A DNA stretch of 64,000 bases from Stomorhina lunata (taxonomy: Eukaryota > Arthropoda > Insecta > Diptera > Rhiniidae), in assembly GCA_933228675.1 (NCBI GenBank), contig OW121740.1, forward strand, positions 36,589,792-36,653,791. Reading direction: 5' to 3'. The notes beneath the pieces are model-generated. The model was not told the DNA's origin, searched no databases, and saw nothing but the letters and a program-made list of their open reading frames with translations. The position numbers and the translations under genes are program-made. This document shows, piece after piece, positions 35,353-46,397 of the stretch (positions within the stretch are counted from its first letter, which is position 1; each line of letters begins with the position of its first letter).

Positions 35353-35433
35353 CTGTCGGAGAAAATGAGAGAGAATAAGAGGAGGGAATAATAAGTATTT
35401 TATGTCGGAATATTTGGGTAGAGTTTTTCTAAC
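35353..35433 (-). other. Intron between exons 4 and 5
   Basis: An 81-bp intron running from GTTAGA to a pyrimidine-rich TTTTCTCCGACAG. Typical of short fly introns. Confidence 0.85.
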
Positions 35434-35499
35434 CTTTAATGCCTTGTTGGGCATTTAATGTTGGTATAAAACATTCCTCAAATGTTACATTGTATTGTC
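35434..35499 (-). CDS. Exon 4 of the Ser/Asn/Pro-rich protein gene
   Basis: A 66-bp exon between a strong acceptor (TTTCTTTATTTCAG) and a donor GTTAGA. With one base carried in from exon 3 it encodes GQYNVTFEECF then IPTLNAQQGIK, with no stop, and leaves one base for exon 5. Equal length and phase with exon 3 suggest a small tandem exon pair. The exon is too short to detect alone; it is supported by splice signals and unbroken phase on both sides. Confidence 0.8.
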
Positions 35500-37693
35500 C
35501 TGAAATAAAGAAAAATTCAGGATTGCATGTGGTAAGTAATTGCTAAACTAAAGTGATCTAAAGTAGAAACTAGAAATTATACATTCTAAGAATATGCATT
35601 TTTATTAAAATAATGCATTAATATCGCTCGTGCATTTAAGTTTATAGAAATGTATTATTTTTTATATTTCTTTATATTTTTATTGAAAAAATGGACTCTA
35701 CAGGTTATTTTTTTTGTATGTATGCATTCGGATCAATGAGTAGGCTTTAGGAGCAATAAGAGGGTTATTATATAACTACCGGAAAATGGAAAAACTATAG
35801 CAAAGTTTAATATTTTTCTCCAAAACATGGATTTTAGACGAAGTACTAGATTCAAGAAACACAATTTCATTAATCTAGTATGAACTGTCGTAGTCGAAGA
35901 CGTATATTCGATAACCGTAATAAGGCTGAATAGAATATAAATATATTGCACTCTATAAATTTTTTTAAATATGAAATTGAAGTGGAAATTAAAGTGGAAA
36001 AAACACATAAACGCACAAAACAACATAAATTCATGGGCACGTGTGTTTGCCTTAGCTTTCTCTCATTGGATAATCGTCTCCAATAGTTGTTTCCGAATTA
36101 GAGTGAAAGCAGTATACTCTCTTTTATGGGACTTTTCAAAACGACCATACGGCAAAACAATGTATGAAAGTGCAACATCACCTATACTTCCACTACACTT
36201 TTTTTATCAATGAAGGATCGAAATGAACACAATGGATCTCCAAGTGAAGGTGTCATTCTGACATCAAATTTTTAACCTAACCTAAGTGTTCATGCAAAAT
36301 TGAATGTATTGAAATGTAACTAATGCGCAAGGATGCCTCTATATGTCACATCTAACAATATGTCACATGCCATAAGTTTTACCAGTTTTTGATACCCTCT
36401 TATGGTCTTTGGATATCGATTGTGTAAGTATTTAATTTTACCCTACTTATATGCTGTAGGGTAAAAATACAAATTTTACAGAATTAAATGCTTTCACAAT
36501 CGATATCTAAAAACAATACGAAGGTATCAAGAACTGGTAAATCTTATAGATAGTACAGTTCGCAATTTTCAAGATCATTGATGAAATTTGTTACAAACAT
36601 GTGTATTGAAAGTTGTATTGAAATTGGCCAAAAACAAATTCATTATTTCGGGTACCTCCTAAAGGACTGGCACTCCGGAATTGAAATTTTGGCCTTATAT
36701 TTCAGTATATTTTAATTAAATTTAAAACAAATATCACCTATATGAATTTCTGTTTTCTCCAAATTTCGTTGAAATCGATGCATATTTGACCACAGCTCCA
36801 TTACAAGGCTTTATGCCAGAAGTAACAATCGGTCCATATTTTACCCTAGCTCTCGTCTCCCAATGTCGAAAATGCATTAAATATATAATATAGTTTGACA
36901 GCATTTGTGTCCTTTCTTTAATGTTTAACGATTGTGAAAAAGCAGTTCCAGATTTTGTGGGGACAAATTACAATATCCTTATATCGTAGTAGTTTGCTGT
37001 TATATGTGAGAAGATCAAGTGGCTTCAATAAGTTTAATAGACGTTGGAGGATTAAAAGGGAAATACGTATTTCCTTCCGATGGTACGTAATTGATAGTTT
37101 ACAATTATTACACAAGAATGTTTTAAATCGTCGAGTTTTTTTGGTTCTTCGAGCCGGATATCAATTGCTGATAGCATTTCTGATGTTGTAAGCTTTAAAT
37201 ATGTACCTAAGAAGATTATATTTCCTGATAGTGAAAAATGAAAACTTGATAGACCACAGATTTGTCAATTTCCACCAACTCTGTTGATACTGTTATTCAG
37301 AGGCTACTTTCAGTTTATCTAAAAAACCTGAGATATTCAATCTTTAGAATCGGACAAATATTAAAATTTATCAATAAATTATGTTTTCTTCTGTTAAAAA
37401 ATATGCAGGTTTACGGAAATTAATATACAAATCTGTTATCTACTGGATAGTTAGCACAACGATGTTAATGCATTACGATAATGAAAAATTTACAATAATT
37501 TAATAATAAATATTTATTAACATTTACTTATTATACAGTATGCCCTTCACCATGGAAAATAATGACATTATAGGAAAAGTAAAATTTAATTTATTTAACT
37601 ACTAAGGTCAAATATGGACCAACAACGTTAGAAGTTTTCTTGAGTCGTAGACATATCTGTGCATATGTACATATAAAAACAATTTTCACTTAC
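35500..37693 (-). other. Intron 3 with repeat insertions
   Basis: Holds the hairpin element at 36372-36547, a diverged copy of the 2.9-kb dispersed repeat at about 36560-36900, and a short ATGCCCTTCACCATGG fragment of the same family near 37540. No other exon seen. Confidence 0.6.
36372..36547. mobile_element. Hairpin MITE with ACCAGTTTTTGATACC arms
   Basis: The left arm (ATAAGTTTTACCAGTTTTTG then ATACC...GGATATCGATTGTG) and the right arm (reverse complement ATAAGATTTACCAGTTCTTG ...AGATATCGATTGTG) pair over about 75 bp with mismatches. A loop of roughly 25 bp lies between. No clear target duplication. It sits in intron 3 of the host gene. Confidence 0.7.
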
Positions 37694-37759
37694 CTTCAAT
37701 GTTTGGATCCAAATCTCCTGGTAACTCTGGTATTTTAGCTTCATCGAATTCGGTTAAAC
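37694..37759 (-). CDS. Exon 3 of the Ser/Asn/Pro-rich protein gene
   Basis: A 66-bp exon with acceptor TTTCCCCTTAAG and donor GTAAGTG. Joined to exon 2 it reads G then LTEFDEAKIPELPGDLDPNIE, acidic and proline-containing, and leaves one base (phase 1) for exon 4. The continuous frame across four junctions is the main evidence. Confidence 0.8.
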
Positions 37760-37827
37760 CTTAAGGGGAAATTAAAAAAAAATATAAATGCTGCAGCAGT
37801 TTTTATAAAATTAACATTTCTACTCAC

Positions 37828-38098
37828 CCACAAACTTGTTGGCAGTTTTATTACCACCAGATTTGTTCAGAAGTTCCTTAGCTAAATGTGGCTCATCAAA
37901 TATGCCCTTTTCCAATTCTGGATCAATATGAAATTTATGTATTGAGGAATTGTTTTCAAAAACTGTCGCCGTTGCCGAGGCTGATCCAGCAGCCATTACG
38001 GTTGTGGGAGTTTTATTGGGTGTTTGTGTGATGGAGTTTGAAGAAGAATTTAACAGTTTTGAGTTGCTTAATGAGGCCTTAGACGATAAGGGACTTAA
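37828..38098 (-). CDS. Exon 2 of the Ser/Asn/Pro-rich protein gene
   Basis: A 271-bp exon with acceptor TATTTCTTCTTACAG and donor GTGAGTA. It enters in phase 0, matching the end of exon 1, and ends one base into a codon. It encodes LSPLSSKASLSNSKLLNSSS, then a Thr/Asn/Ala-rich linker, then an acidic segment (KFHIDPELEKGIFDEPHLAK) and a basic one (LLNKSGGNKTANKFV). No known domain recognised. Intron 1 upstream is about 8.3 kb and full of mobile DNA. Confidence 0.82.
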
Positions 38099-38426
38099 CT
38101 GTAAGAAGAAATATAAAGAAAAAATGTTAGACTTAATAAATAAATTCAAAATTCATAACAAAGTTTCATTTGAGAAAATCATTGTCATGTTTAAAAAAAT
38201 TGTTTGCATGTTTAAATTTGCAAATTCGTAAAGTAACTTTTAAAAAAAAAAACAACAAAATTTATTACATTTTCTTCTTGTAAATTTATAAAAAGAAATT
38301 TATCTAAAGTTTTTCTTACATGCAAACAAATTTGCAAAAAAAAAACTAAAAATTCAAACACGAGATGAATTTGAAAAATATTTATGTTCGTATGCAATTC
38401 TTTGTATTTGTTTAAAACAAATTATA

Positions 38427-38666
38427 CAGGTATGTGATGGACATTTTCGTTTTGAAATCGATCGATTTCAGTCATATTTTTTAGCTAATTTTCGGTTATT
38501 TCCCCCAAAAATAATGAAAATTTTGGCTTTAATCCTTTTGACTGATATTTTATCTTTCATTTGGTTTGAGTTTTTTAGGGAAATAACCGAAAATCTCAAA
38601 AATATATCTCAAAAATATATCTGAAATCGATCAATTTGAAAACGATCGTTTTCCATCACATACCTG
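38427..38666. mobile_element. Hairpin MITE with CAGGTATGTGATGGA ends
   Basis: The ends CAGGTATGTGATGGA and TCCATCACATACCTG are perfect inverts. Pairing continues inward through ATCGATCGATTTCAG versus CTGAAATCGATCAAT and through CGGTTATTTCCC versus GGGAAATAACCG. Nearly the whole 240 bp folds. The CAG start suggests hAT, but the flanking octamers (AAATTATA and AATAATAA) do not match. It lies 0.3 kb upstream of exon 2, inside intron 1. Confidence 0.8.
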
Positions 38667-39598
38667 AATAATAAAAAAGACTAATAAACAAAAAATGCCA
38701 GTTAGAATAATTAAGGGGTCCAACTCTATTGCAAAAACATGGAATATGCTACTGAAATCTCTGCAATTGTTAAGATTTTGCTGTCAAATTAAATTAATTA
38801 AAAAAAACTGCAAAAGAATGAGAATACATTTTTAAATCAACAGCACGAAATGTCAAAAAAGAGAGATTCAACAAATTTATTGATGCAACTTTTTTTAATT
38901 TAATCAGCTTTCCCTGTAAAATGACCTTTGGTAACCCCAAGATTTCAAAATAAAAAAATTATATCCCACATTCATAATTATTTTCATTTTAAACAAATTT
39001 GCTAATGCAATATTAATGCAACTTTAGACTTTTATAGTACTTTTTATTAAACATTAGAGGTATTCATGTCCCCAACTTTAGTGAACACCTTTTTGCATTA
39101 CATTAATGAGAAATGTGACCGAAACTTTTGTGTACGTGTGATTTTGCATCTCTCTAACACACACATTTTTTCGACCACACAGATAATATATCTGAGCTGT
39201 TCACTCTAATGTTATTTACTAGTCAACATTTCTATATTACTGATCACAGATGACCGGTAAAGTTTGATAAATACTTCGTCAGCAATAAAATAGCTTTATT
39301 CACATGTGACCAGTAATGCTTGAAGAATAATTCGTCACTGTTGACGGACTTCTAATTTAAAGAAAAACACGTAATATTTCATCTCAATATTTATATTATT
39401 TAAATAACAAAAATACAAAATAACAAAGTTAATGTACGTCACAAAAATAATTTTCAGAGAATGTCAAAAATTCAACCCTGCAAATAACTTTTTCAACGAT
39501 GATGGAAACTTCTTCACGAGTGACGAACATATGTTTTGTCAAGTTTAAATGTGTTAGTAAATATGTTTTGTGTGTATTAGATTGGGTCATTTATTTCT
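38667..39598. other. Intron 1, no gene seen
   Basis: AT-rich. A diverged direct duplication of about 45 bp (39248-39292 and 39302-39350, sharing GTGACCAGTAA-like and ATTCGTCA-like phrases) is the only structure. Confidence 0.4.
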
Positions 39599-40320
39599 TG
39601 TAGGGCAAGTTTTTCTATAGAAAAAGTTGTCAAGGGTAAGTTTTTCTATAGAAAAAGTTGTCAAGGGTAAGTTTTTCTATATAAAAAGTTGTCAAGGGTA
39701 AGTTTTTCTATAGAAAAAGTTATCAAGGGTAAGTTTTTCTATAGAAAAACTTGTCAAGGGTAAGTTTTTCTATAGAAAAAGTTGTCAAGGCTAAGTTTTT
39801 CTATAGAAAAAGTTGTCAAGGGTAAGTTTTTCTATAGAAAAAGTTGTGAAGGGTAAGTTTTCCTATAGAAAAAATTGTAAAGGGTAAGTTTTTCTATAGA
39901 AAAAGATGTGAAGGTTAAGTTTTTCTATAGAAAAAGATGTGAAGGGTAAGTTTTTCTATGGAAAAAGTTGTGAAGGGTAAGTTTTTTTTATAGAAAAAGT
40001 TGTTAAGGGTAAATTTTTATATAGAAAAAGTTGTGAGGAACAAGATTTTCTATAATAAAAATTGTCAAGGGTAAGTTTTTCCATAAAAAAAATTGTCAAA
40101 GGTAAGTTTTTCTGTAGAAAATGTTGCCAAGGGTAAGTTTTTCTATAGAAAAAGTTAACAAGGTTAAGTTTTTCTATAAAAAAAGTTGTCAAGGGTAAGT
40201 TTTTCTATAGAAAAAGTTGTCAACGCTAAGTTTTCTGTAGAATAAGTTGTGAAGGGTAAGTTTTTCTACAGAAAAAGTTGTAAAAGACAAGATTTTCTAT
40301 AGCATAAGTTGTCAAGGGTA
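39599..40320. repeat. 31-bp satellite with TTTTTCTATAGAAAAA palindrome, ~23 copies
   Basis: Units of 31 bp: TTTTTCTATAGAAAAA (a perfect 16-bp palindrome) plus GTTGTCAAGGGTAAG. The first ten units are nearly identical; later ones carry substitutions and small indels. It lies in intron 1 of the host gene. The reverse frame stays open for 78 codons only because unit changes keep a frame; it is not a gene. Confidence 0.97.
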
Positions 40321-40407
40321 ATTTAAATCATTTAACTCTATGAGTTGCTTTTCCGATTGAAGTTTTGCTTTTTTTTGTTAAGGGGATGACCCCTACTTAT
40401 GTTGAAT

Positions 40408-40870
40408 CTAGGAAAATAGGTTATGGAATGGTGGATAGGTAGAGTAGTGTTTGTGGACACTTGATTTGAACTTCCCTATATTACAACTGACTGAAAAAAC
40501 TTCTGCGGGAAGCAAATTCCACATACGGACTGTACGGCTTAAGAACAGTTTTTTTTCAAATTTTCGAAGTAACGATAGATACCCTACTGTCAACGATGAG
40601 CACTTTCGCTCTCTCCTGCACTCGGCCGAGAAGCTCCAAAATAGACTTTAAAGCACCGACCCAAAAATGAGAGTTGTATTCCATTTTCCGTCGGATATAG
40701 GTAGTGTAAAAGGTACGGAGATCAGATGAAGTGAAGTATCTCTAACATCGTTTTAGAAAACCGAGACACATGAATGCTTCTTTCGACACTTAAAAAATGT
40801 GATTTGTGACATCTCATTAAATTCTCATGCCCAGAACATCAAGGGCATCTGATTCCTTAATATTTACACC
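40408..40870 (-). pseudogene. LINE RT C-terminal relic
   Basis: On the minus strand: GGVNIKESDALDVLGM (about 40875-40828), SKEAFMCLGFLKRC, RYFTSSDLRTFYTTYIRRKM, EYNSHFWVGALKSILELL and RVQERAKVLIVDSR. After an internal deletion comes LRKFEKKLFLSRTVRMWNLL PAEVF...FKSSVHKHYS with a stop at about 40408. This is the thumb and C-terminal tail of a non-LTR reverse transcriptase. One in-frame stop (after KRC) and the deletion make it dead. Confidence 0.82.
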
Positions 40871-40892
40871 GCCCATGTATACAGATAAGTAA

Positions 40893-40996
40893 CCGTTCCC
40901 AACGGCAGTCGGTTCTTCGTACCGGAACGACTCGGAAATCTTATGATTCCGACCAAGGACTGCCACTTCTGTGGAATTAACAATAATATCGCAGTT
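40893..40996 (-). repeat. Dispersed ~100-bp repeat, copy 2
   Basis: Reverse complement reads AACTGCGATATTATTGTTAA then GGCAGTCCTTGGTCGGAATC to TGGGAACG. It sits directly upstream (in LINE orientation) of the RT relic, so it could belong to that LINE. Confidence 0.7.
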
Positions 40997-41426
40997 ACAA
41001 CAACAATAACAAATTAAGTAACACTATTTGCCGTTCGTTTATGCGTAAGGATAACCCCATTTTGAAACTATTCGCACAACCCCATTCTGAAACGGTCTTT
41101 TAATCGCGGTTTAATGATTCATTAATGTTTAGTCTCATAGTGCCAACCACTAAAAGGCTTGGTCTATCAACTGCAAAGGAGTAGATAGGATTGGAAGTTT
41201 GACGTAGAAGGTCATTTAAAAAGGTAAAAAATAGTGTAGGAGAAAGAACAGGGGAATAATCTTAAATTTTTAATTATGGCAATAGTTATGGAGCTTTAAG
41301 TTAAAAAGTTAAAACTAATGCAATAAAAATGCATTACTTTAATAATAAATGAAAGTTTGGACAATATTGCAAGACTTACTTTAATGTCCGGAATACCCTT
41401 AATATTGTGTCTGTTAAACTACAGCT

Positions 41427-41513
41427 AGCCAAACATCCACTATTTGTAAAATTTTAAAAACTGCATATTATTAATTTTCCTAACAAGGCTAAGAGCCAAA
41501 CATCCACTATTTG
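41427..41513. repeat. Perfect 20-bp direct repeat around 47 bp
   Basis: AGCCAAACATCCACTATTTG occurs at 41427-41446 and 41494-41513. It could be a target duplication around a 47-bp insert or a slippage product. The rest of 40997-41736 is AT-rich without features. Confidence 0.6.
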
Positions 41514-41738
41514 CAGCCCACATTAACAGTTGCTCTTACCTAGACTATTTGTTTTAAACTTTTACGTTATTTTGTTGAAAAAATATTCCTATTTATGGCT
41601 TAAAGGGTCTTTTCATGTTTGTCTACGTTTGTAGTATGAATATGGTTATTTAGTTTTTAATAATAAAATTTAATATTAATAGTATATTGCGGTGGTACAT
41701 AAAGATGAGAGAGAGCTTTTATAGATTTTATTATATTA

Positions 41739-43011
41739 AAGAGTGTTCTAAAAAAAATATGCATTTACTATTTTAGACAAAATTTATCCATAGTGCAAGA
41801 AATAATTTATTTTTTGATCAAGTTAGTTTCTATAGATATGTCAGATACTATTATTTTAGAAATTATTAATTTTCAATAGTTATTTCAATCAAAATGGGCT
41901 GCGAAAAAAAAGTTCGTGAAAATATAATTAAAACTTTTCAAAAAAATCCGTCATGAACTTTTAAAAAAATAGCTAAAAATTTGAAAGTTGACCCTCGAAC
42001 GGTTTCTAATGCCATCAGACGGTATAAGGAAAACCTGAGCATTGAAAGAAAACCTGGATCAGGGAGGAAAAAAGGTCCTACAGGTCCCTCTTTCGAAGAG
42101 CGCCTAACACTTCTTTAAGAAAAGCAGCTCGTACGGTGAAATGTTCTACGAATTTTGCACATAGAGTCAAAGCTTATGCTGGACTGAAGACATACAAAGT
42201 CCAAAAGGTTCCAGATCGCAATGCTATAAAGAACTTAGAAGCAAAAAAAACGAGCGAAAAAATTGAAGTCTGATTTTATAAAAAAATACACCTGTTGTGT
42301 GATGGATGATGAAACATACGTACTGGCAGACTTTTCTCAACTTCCTGGTCAAGATTTTTATGTTGCTGATAAACGGGGCAATGTTCGGCAAGAGTTTCGC
42401 ACAAAAAAACAAACAAAATTCCCTAAGAAGTTTCTCGTGTGGCAAGCTATTTGCAGTTGTGGCAAAAGAAGTAAAGTATTTGTGGAATCTGGCACAATAA
42501 ACACAGAAATTTATATAAAGGAGTGCCTACAAAAACGGTTGTTACCCTTTTTAAGAGAGCACAGAGTGACTACATTTTTTTGGCCCGATTTGGCATCATG
42601 CCATTATGGAAAAAAGGCACTTGGGTGGTACTCAAAGAATAATGTCATTTTTGTACCACGAGAGGCAAATCCACCTAACTGTCCAGAACTTCGGCCTGTG
42701 GAAAGGTATTGGGCTCTGGTAAAAAAGGAATTGAAAAACATAGGAAAGATTTCCAAGAACATGTCCGATTTTAAGCGCAGGTGGAACACATGCTCCAAAA
42801 AGGTATCAGAAGCAACTGTAAAATCGTTAATGGGAGGGTTTCCGAAAAAAGTCGATAATTTTGCAAAACCCGAGTACTAAGTAAACATTTTAATGCTAAA
42901 TGATTTTGTATAATATGTCATTATATTTGTGTATTTTGTAGAGTTTTTATATTAAAAAGTTTGATTTTTATTTAAGAAAATCCAACTACAAATTTTATTT
43001 AGAGCACTCTT
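41739..43011 (+). mobile_element. Tc1/mariner-superfamily DD37E element, copy 2
   Basis: Flanked by TA (41737-41738 and 43012-43013), with AAGAGTGTTCTAAA on the left and the inverted AAGAGTGCTCTAAA on the right. Nearly identical to copy 1 at 6564. It is inserted in intron 1 of the minus-strand host gene, in the opposite orientation to it. The close match between copies implies recent activity. Confidence 0.93.
41894..42880 (+). pseudogene. DD37E transposase, nearly intact C-terminal half (copy 2)
   Basis: Starts at ATG 41894 and hits a TGA at codon 21. The frame then continues through the helix-turn-helix (LKVDPRTVSNAIRRYKENL) until a ~25-bp deletion near 42081 shifts it. The catalytic domain is open from 42263 to the stop at 42878-42880 (205 codons): first Asp in VMDDETYVLADF, second in FFWPDLASCHYG, Glu in CPELRPVERYWALVKKEL. 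There are 37 residues between the second Asp and the Glu, hence DD37E. Because the DNA-binding domain is broken, the copy is probably inactive, but its ends are intact and could be mobilised in trans. Confidence 0.9.
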
Positions 43012-43013
43012 TA

Positions 43014-44299
43014 ATAATGGCAAAATAATTTAATTTAAATTTAGTAAGGTAAAACCCTCTGATGGAATTGAGTTAGCAACACTGGGGAACAATATTATAA
43101 CAATTTGAACTAAAGAACTTAATCACATGACCACCTCTACTAGGCTATCATTTATGCCGAATAAATATTCTAGCCGTTAGGTCCATTTCACCTTGATCAG
43201 TCAAAAAGTGGCATATGTATATTCTACCATAAATCTAAAAATTGTTCGATAGCAAAATTAAGACTGTGTATTGAGAAAATGCTTTCACATTATTCAAAGT
43301 TTTTCTAAAAAGAAGCGCAAAGACGCAATTTTACTTTCGCCAAAACGATGAATGTAGAACGACACCATTTTCCCTATAGGAATGCTACTAGGTCTTCCTA
43401 AGAGATCCATTTACTCACAGAGTTAAATGCAAGTCTCCATATTAAGAAATTGTAATTATATGACACAAAAATTAAAAATTACATCAGCGGAACATTTTCT
43501 GTTACAATAAATATAATCTTATAAAAAATCACTTTTAATTCCATTTTTCATTGTACATATTTTTCGAATATTGCAATAATAATAAGACTTGTAAAGAATT
43601 TCGAACAAATGTTTTCTTAATTTTTAAATATTATTCCGCACTTGTTATTTTTGAGAATAAATACCATTAAAAACATAACAAAATTTATTAAGAACAACGC
43701 AAATTTTGCCAATAGAAGAAGAAATAATGAAGAAAGAAATGAAAACATTAAGACGAAATTTGCATAGAAATTGTAATTTAATTGAAAATGACAAATGTGT
43801 GTTAAAAATGAAAAAAATAAAAAAAATATTAAAATGAAAAACTGCAAGTGACAATAAAAAGAAATAAAATGTATGTAAAAAGAAGAAAAGACTCATGGTC
43901 AATAGGCCAAGTGAGAAACATTAATAAAAGCGCCAGTAAAAGGTCTGTGAATTGGGCAGACATAGAAATTTTTGTAATGTCTTGGAAAAAGTCGAAATCT
44001 TAAGATCTTTTCAGTGGAAAAACCCTTTTTAAGCCTTAATTTTTCTAATGAAAAATTTTTCTTTCTTGGCTATTAATCTTAAGAGAATTTTGTGTGTCTT
44101 TTGGGATAAACACCCAACAGTTGACGTAGTGGAAGCCAATATTGATGAATTTTTTCGTCAGATATCAGCCGATAAGTTAGAGTTAATGTGCCAAAATTAG
44201 ACCATTTTATAACTTTTTGCGATTACAAAAAGTGTCACATTTTCTGTAAAAATTTAAATAGAATTACTAAAACTTTAAAAGAAAAACTAGCCATATCAA
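43014..44299. other. Intron 1, no gene seen
   Basis: AT-rich; overlapping Phe-rich minus frames at 43617-43902 are chance translations of A-rich DNA. Confidence 0.4.
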
Positions 44300-44730
44300 A
44301 AAGTGGGCGTTAAAGTGGCTTTGGTAATTTTTCTTAAAGTAAAAACTTAAATTAAATTATTGCGAATATTTAAGAACAACTTTTTAGATAAATGAAAAAA
44401 GTGGGCGTGATCAATTTAAAAAAAATTTAACTTATTATTGCAACCGTTTTCCGATTTTTAAGAAAAAAATAACTTATATCGATGCGGTTTTTTCGTTTTC
44501 AGATAAATTAAAAAAAAAGTGGGCGTGGTAATTTTTTCGTTCAGTAGAAACTTTTGATTTTTCTTTGCGTAAAAACTTAAATTAAATTACTACGAAAATT
44601 TGAAAACAAAATTAACCAGCCATTTTTCGATTTTAGATAAATCAAAAAAGTCTTCTTCTTCTGTTATCCTTGACTCCCAGTGGAACATAGGGCCTCAAAT
44701 CAAAAAAGTGAACGTGGTAAATGTTTCATT
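44300..44730. repeat. Degenerate repeat with AAAAAGTGGGCGT phrase, ~4 units
   Basis: The phrase AAAAAGTGGGCGT or its variant recurs near 44303, 44397, 44514 and 44703, each followed by an ACTTAAATTAAATTA-type or CGATTTTTAG-type block. Units are roughly 95-130 bp and diverged. The last unit is interrupted by the 45-bp insertion at 44652-44696. Confidence 0.55.
44652..44696 (-). mobile_element. 45-bp retrotransposon 3' end with 13-bp target duplication (family X, copy D)
   Basis: On the minus strand the insert reads GAGGCCCTATGTTCCACTGG, GAGTCAAGGATAACAG, AAGAAGAAG. Both flanks are AAATCAAAAAAGT (44639-44651 and 44697-44709), a perfect 13-bp duplication. A severely 5'-truncated copy ending in a simple-repeat tail, flanked by a 7-20 bp duplication, is the signature of target-primed reverse transcription by a LINE or of a SINE mobilised by one. 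Confidence 0.88.
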
Positions 44731-45595
44731 TAAACATAAGTTGAACTAAGGAGTGAGATTCTATAAATAGTGCACAAAAAAGTTACTATAACATTTAATA
44801 GAGTCAACAAATTTCAATAGAAAAAAGGTTTCTAATGGTAAATTTTGTGTAAACTTATATTTTAAAACTGAAATATAAAAACTATTTGTTTTTTATAAAT
44901 AATGTAATTTTTTTCGAAATATTTCCCATTAGAATGATTCTGAAAATGTTCGTCCCAAAAACAGAGATTTATAATTCAAATTTCTTCGATTTCGTTTAAA
45001 CTCAAAAAATATATTCTACTTTTATTTCCGGATTTTATGGTGTAAAAACCAGCATCACATCTAATATCGTTCAGATTCTATAGGCTCCCAAAGTAGGATG
45101 TCTCGGGTATTTTTGTGATAAACTGGTAATGTTTACGACTCAATAACTTCTGACGTCGTTGGAAAGGATTTTAATTCCTCTTTTAGATTATTAAATACAA
45201 ATTTCTTTCTAAAAGAACTTTACCATGAAAAATGTCCTTTATCCTTAAATTTCAGGTTTTTTAATTTTCTATTTTTACAATAAGTGGGCAACTAAGTTGA
45301 CTTTATTTAGTAAAAATGCGTTATGGGCTGATCACGGGTTCTGAGTAACAGGGATTTTTCTTTATCAACTCACAAAATTTTCATACAAAACAATTGGGCA
45401 TGTACTCCGCTACTAAGAGTAGTATATACGACCATAATCTGGTCACATTATTGAGTGGGTCGAAAAATTTTTGGGTTTTTGTAGCGGTAAATATACTAAA
45501 ATTTGAAATGTCTTGGTGAGTTCTTTGTGTCCTTCATTACTCCTTTTGTGTCCTTCATTACTCCTTTAACGAGGGCCTAATATCTCTCAATCGAT
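44731..45595. other. Intron 1, no gene seen
   Basis: AT-rich, no frames or boundaries of note; a TTTGTGTCCTTCATTACTCC direct repeat occurs at about 45525-45565. Confidence 0.4.
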
Positions 45596-46030
45596 CTAAT
45601 TTGGTTCTAAAACGACATTATTGTTTTGATACCACTCAATGGACGATTTACTATAATGATAGGAAGCAAGATCGGGATGTATAAATGGCAATAATCTCTT
45701 CGGAAGACATTCTTTGATATAAATATCACTGTTAAAATTTCCAGATGTTATGAAGGGACGGACTGCTTTTTTGCCGCAAGTACAAATTGATTGCCAAACC
45801 AAAAACTTTTGATCAAATTTTGTTTTCTTTTGGGTTCGGAATTTTTCATTAACATATCTTCTTGCATCTGCAACGTAAAAAGTCTGTTTTGGAAGCTGAG
45901 AAAAGTCGGCAAGGACATACGTTTCATCGTCCATTATACAGCAATTGTATGTTGTTAAGAAATTGCAATGGGGTTCTTTAGATTGATGTTTCTCTTCCTT
46001 ATTCTTTCTAGAATTTCTATTCGTCATCTT
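45596..46030 (-). pseudogene. DD37E transposase relic (second subfamily, fragment 3)
   Basis: Open on the minus strand. CCIMDDETYVLADFSQLP holds the first Asp, then FLVWQSICTCGKK, NSDIYIKECLPKRLLPF and HPDLASYHYSK with the second Asp. About ten residues before that Asp are missing relative to copy 2. It stops at VVLEPN before the Glu. It differs from copies 1 and 2 at many residues but matches fragment 4 (48272-48640), e.g. EWYQNNN. No terminal repeats found; lies in intron 1. Confidence 0.85.
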
Positions 46031-46039
46031 TTTTTTCAT

Positions 46040-46397
46040 TTTTCATTCCATAAAACCTATGTTGGACAATGACAAATATTAAGAAAATAAATTGTCTAAT
46101 CGGTCCAGCCGTTATCAACTGATGAAATTACCTACGATTATAATAGACTTTTATTTAAAAAGAAGAAGATAGATAAATATTGCACTTTCTAAGTACATAA
46201 TAAACTTATCCAACAAGTTTCCTAGACATTATTATGATCCAAAAAATACAAGTTTTTTGCCATTTAAATTTTAGCTTCGAAAACTTTTCATTATTATATA
46301 CTACTTTTAAAAAATATACATGTCTTGTCCTTTTTATAGATCTTTCACTGTTTCTGTTTTTAATACACTTTTTCGCGACATTTAATAAGTAATTTAC
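46040..46397 (-). other. 5' end of intron 1
   Basis: AT-rich sequence after the exon 1 donor GTAAAT; no repeats identified. Confidence 0.4.

Noticed and set aside
43067..43084. TTAGCAACACTGGGG resembling the inverted end of the 4.7-kb hAT
   Set aside because: No partner end, no subterminal AATTACACATG repeats and no 8-bp duplication nearby.
43617..43902. Phe-rich membrane-like small proteins on the minus strand
   Set aside because: Hydrophobic strings arise from translating A-rich plus-strand DNA in the antisense direction.
46206..46397. Extension of exon 1 to a stop at 46206
   Set aside because: The codons after the GAG/GTAAAT donor are Lys/Phe/Ile-rich like intronic DNA, and splicing to exon 2 gives a continuous phase.
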